Assembly: GCA_002314195.1 (NCBI GenBank)
Contig: DCCQ01000009.1
Coordinates: 1-9,286 of the forward strand
DNA: 9,286 nt
Source: Bacteroidales bacterium UBA1077
Lineage (GTDB): Bacteria; Bacteroidota; Bacteroidia; Bacteroidales; UBA932
Direction of reading: 5' to 3'
The notes below the pieces were generated by a model that had not been told where the DNA came from, made no database searches, and saw only the letters and a list, made by a program, of their open reading frames with translations. Both the position numbers and the translations under genes were made by a program. This document shows positions 8,656 to 9,286 of this stretch, piece by piece. Numbering within the stretch: position 1 is the first letter of the stretch; each line of letters starts with the position of its first letter.

Positions 8656-8694
8656 GAAATAAAGAAGCCGTTCCTCCATAAAGGAACGGCTTCT
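8656..8694 (-). terminator. Terminator hairpin between the small gene and the ATPase
   Basis: A perfect 13-bp inverted repeat (8663-8675 with 8682-8694) has a 6-base loop. Read on the - strand it is followed by TTATTT, while the + strand side (ATGCGG) has no T-tract. It begins 30 bases after the stop of the small - strand gene and lies upstream of the ATPase promoter, so it probably keeps the two transcripts separate. Confidence 0.7.
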
Positions 8695-8724
8695 ATGCGG
8701 AAGAAGGAAATTGTCAGAGCTTGA

Positions 8725-8877
8725 CTACCGTTTTCGGTAATGTGCTCTTACGTAGACCTTTCTGTCTCCTACCATTCTAAAATGGCCTCTGACATGAATG
8801 GGTTTCATGGACGCATCCTTACACTCTGTGCTAAGGCGCTCCTCAATGCTTACTTTAATTAGGAGTTGAATTTTCAT
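8725..8877 (-). CDS. Small basic protein, hypothetical
   Basis: This 50-residue reading frame ends in a strongly basic segment with two similar motifs, HVRGHFR and YVRAHYR, joined by MVGDRKV and followed by KR and the stop. I recall similar short Bacteroidetes proteins with VRGH.R and YVR.HYR, but assign no function; the charge would suit nucleic acid or another polyanion. The start is uncertain. ATG 8877 begins MKIQLLIKVS with a weak ribosome site. ATG 8808, giving 27 residues (MKPIHVRG...), is preceded by AGGA at good spacing. ATGs at 8910 and 8925 are also in frame. The longest version starts with a GTG at 8970 inside a terminator-like hairpin and is unlikely. The last codons and stop lie in a small palindrome, TACCGttttCGGTA (8726-8739). 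A strong terminator follows, which supports a real transcription unit. Confidence 0.5.
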   Translation of the reverse strand: MKIQLLIKVSIEERLSTECKDASMKPIHVRGHFRMVGDRKVYVRAHYRKR

Positions 8878-8940
8878 AATGACATGAAATGTTGTTTTGC
8901 TTGAGAGCATGGAGCGGCTTGTCATGAGTACATCATCCGC

Positions 8941-8952
8941 ATTATCCCAAAT
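8941..8952 (+). repeat. 12-base direct repeat ATTATCCCAAAT, copy 1 (copy 2 at 9088-9099)
   Basis: ATTATCCCAAAT occurs exactly at 8941-8952 and 9088-9099, 147 bases apart, in the non-coding right end. Nearby GAGCGGCT also recurs (8912-8919 and 9103-9110). It could be a regulator site or a trace of a small duplication; neither is shown. Confidence 0.5.
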
Positions 8953-8990
8953 AAAAAACGGAGCATCCACCGAAAAAAGGTAGACGCTCC
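8953..8990 (-). terminator. Terminator-like hairpin with T-tract (- strand)
   Basis: On the - strand GGAGCGTCTACC (8990-8979) pairs with GGTGGATGCTCC (8971-8960) over all 12 positions if two G-U pairs are allowed, around a 7-base loop. Six T follow (8958-8953). On the + strand the same positions would be mismatches and no T-tract follows, so the - strand is the functional one. It ends either a short RNA from the promoter-like site near 9050 or acts as an attenuator ahead of the small gene. Confidence 0.6.
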
Positions 8991-8995
8991 TTAAA

Positions 8996-9032
8996 AATCA
9001 GCATTGGAGAGCGCTCCATGTCATGGCTGATT
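8996..9032 (-). other. Long RNA hairpin next to the terminator
   Basis: The outer arms AATCAGC (8996-9002) and GCTGATT (9026-9032) enclose an inner stem TGGAG/CTCCA (9005-9009 with 9014-9018). On the - strand it is followed by TTTTTAA and then directly by the next hairpin. Its GGAGCG (- strand, 9017-9012) repeats the 5' arm of that terminator, so the two structures could compete. Confidence 0.5.
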
Positions 9033-9043
9033 CAACTCCATCG

Positions 9044-9072
9044 CAAATATAATCATTTTAATTAAAAACAAA
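9044..9072 (-). promoter_or_regulatory. Promoter-like site ahead of the double hairpin
   Basis: On the - strand TATATTTG (9051-9044) fully matches TAnnTTTG. TTTG at 9072-9069 is a possible -33 element, but the gap is 17 bp rather than about 20. A transcript from near 9038 would run through the hairpins at 9032-8996 and 8990-8953. The surrounding sequence is very AT-rich, so a chance match is possible. Confidence 0.35.
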
Positions 9073-9137
9073 TAATAGTGTGTACAAATTATCCCAAATC
9101 GAGAGCGGCTCTTCAAGATTACATCGCCCGTTTTAAC

Positions 9138-9174
9138 AAAAATACAGGGTAATAATTTTCATTCTATCCCTGTA
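9138..9174 (-). terminator. Possible second terminator-like hairpin (- strand)
   Basis: On the - strand TACAGGG (9174-9168) and CCCTGTA (9149-9143) form a 7-bp stem around an 18-base AT-rich loop, followed by TTTTT (9142-9138). TTAAC and GTTAA just outside can extend the pairing. It lies about 80 bases downstream of the promoter at 9225-9256. The long loop makes it a weaker candidate than the other two. Confidence 0.4.
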
Positions 9175-9224
9175 GTTAATCAGCGTCGGAGCTTGCCTCT
9201 CCTGACATCCTTCCATTTATGTTG

Positions 9225-9256
9225 CAAAGTAATCGCTTTCTTAGTGAAAATGCAAA
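9225..9256 (-). promoter_or_regulatory. Bacteroides-type promoter at the right end (- strand)
   Basis: On the - strand TTTG (9256-9253) and TTACTTTG (9232-9225) are separated by exactly 20 bp. The -7 element matches five of six fixed positions of TAnnTTTG, and the following GCAACA is typical of such promoters. Transcription would start near 9220 and run leftward into the 9138-9174 hairpin. No convincing gene follows, only a 27-codon frame at 9216-9133. Confidence 0.45.
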
Positions 9257-9286
9257 TAATTCTGAGAAGCTGTTTTGATTTGTTTG

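Larger units (their letters stand above)
8953..9038 (-). ncRNA. Candidate short structured RNA or attenuated leader
   Basis: A promoter-like site at 9044-9072, two adjacent hairpins and a T-tract define a possible RNA of about 85 nucleotides on the - strand. It contains no plausible reading frame. If some transcripts read through the terminator they would continue into the small basic protein gene, so a leader with attenuation is an equal possibility. No known RNA family was recognised. Confidence 0.3.
8878..9286. other. 409-base stretch without a convincing gene
   Basis: Neither strand holds a convincing coding frame here. The stretch contains the two - strand promoter-like sites, two terminator-like hairpins, the long hairpin at 8996-9032 and the 12-base repeat listed separately. 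In the last 30 bases before the window edge I see nothing definable. Confidence 0.6.

Noticed and set aside
8725..8970. 81-codon version of the small basic protein starting at 8970
   Set aside because: The start is a GTG inside the 3' arm of the 8953-8990 hairpin, so it would be translated from RNA that is probably terminated there. A shorter start is more likely.
8903..9115. Clustered GAGC/GCTC motifs as a CRISPR array or insertion-sequence end
   Set aside because: Copies are short, irregularly spaced and in both orientations, with no constant repeat-spacer pattern, no target-site duplication and no transposase. Most are explained as hairpin arms.
9133..9216. 27-codon - strand frame (starts MEGCQERQAP) after the right-end promoter
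   Set aside because: Its ATG lies only about 4 bases after the predicted transcription start, with no ribosome site, and its 3' part forms the terminator-like hairpin. It fits a non-coding RNA better, though a leader peptide is not excluded.
8600..9286. Template repeat of a diversity-generating retroelement
   Set aside because: I looked for a near-copy of the FISUMP-end coding sequence (about 5430-5572) in the non-coding right end and found none, and no reverse transcriptase is present.

Overview
The window looks like a chromosomal segment of a gut or oral Bacteroidales bacterium. The evidence is two long lipoproteins with an acidic, Bacteroidetes-style N-terminus and a coiled-coil rod, C-terminal modules of the BspA/DUF285 and FISUMP kinds, several matches to the Bacteroides promoter pattern (TTTG, about 20 bp, TAnnTTTG), weak ribosome binding sites, and base composition near 50% GC in genes with AT-rich gaps. 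The genus cannot be fixed from this.

Left half, + strand (2-5572): the tail of a multi-pass membrane protein gene, then two paralogous surface-lipoprotein genes with gaps of 27 and about 40 bases. No promoter match is seen between them, so they read as one operon that starts outside the window and ends at a hairpin plus T-tract near 5615-5656. The lipoproteins share a signal peptide, a rod of about 420 residues and a beta-rich linker domain. They are collinear almost codon for codon, then diverge after a shared VPLK sequence into unrelated ends: BspA-type leucine-rich repeats in the first, a FISUMP-like domain in the second. The likely picture is two stalks of equal length displaying different tips on the cell surface.

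Right half, - strand: a complete P2B (PMCA-type) calcium-translocating P-type ATPase (5694-8546), convergent with the operon, with a recognisable promoter just upstream. Behind it lie a small basic protein gene (8725-8877 or shorter) with its own terminator hairpin, and then about 400 bases without a convincing gene. That stretch holds two promoter-like sites, two terminator-like hairpins and another long hairpin, all oriented on the - strand. It could be two tandem short RNAs or a structured, attenuated leader for the small gene.

The most unusual parts are the modular pair of lipoproteins and the promoter/hairpin-rich right end. No CRISPR array, transposase, reverse transcriptase, tRNA or rRNA is visible.
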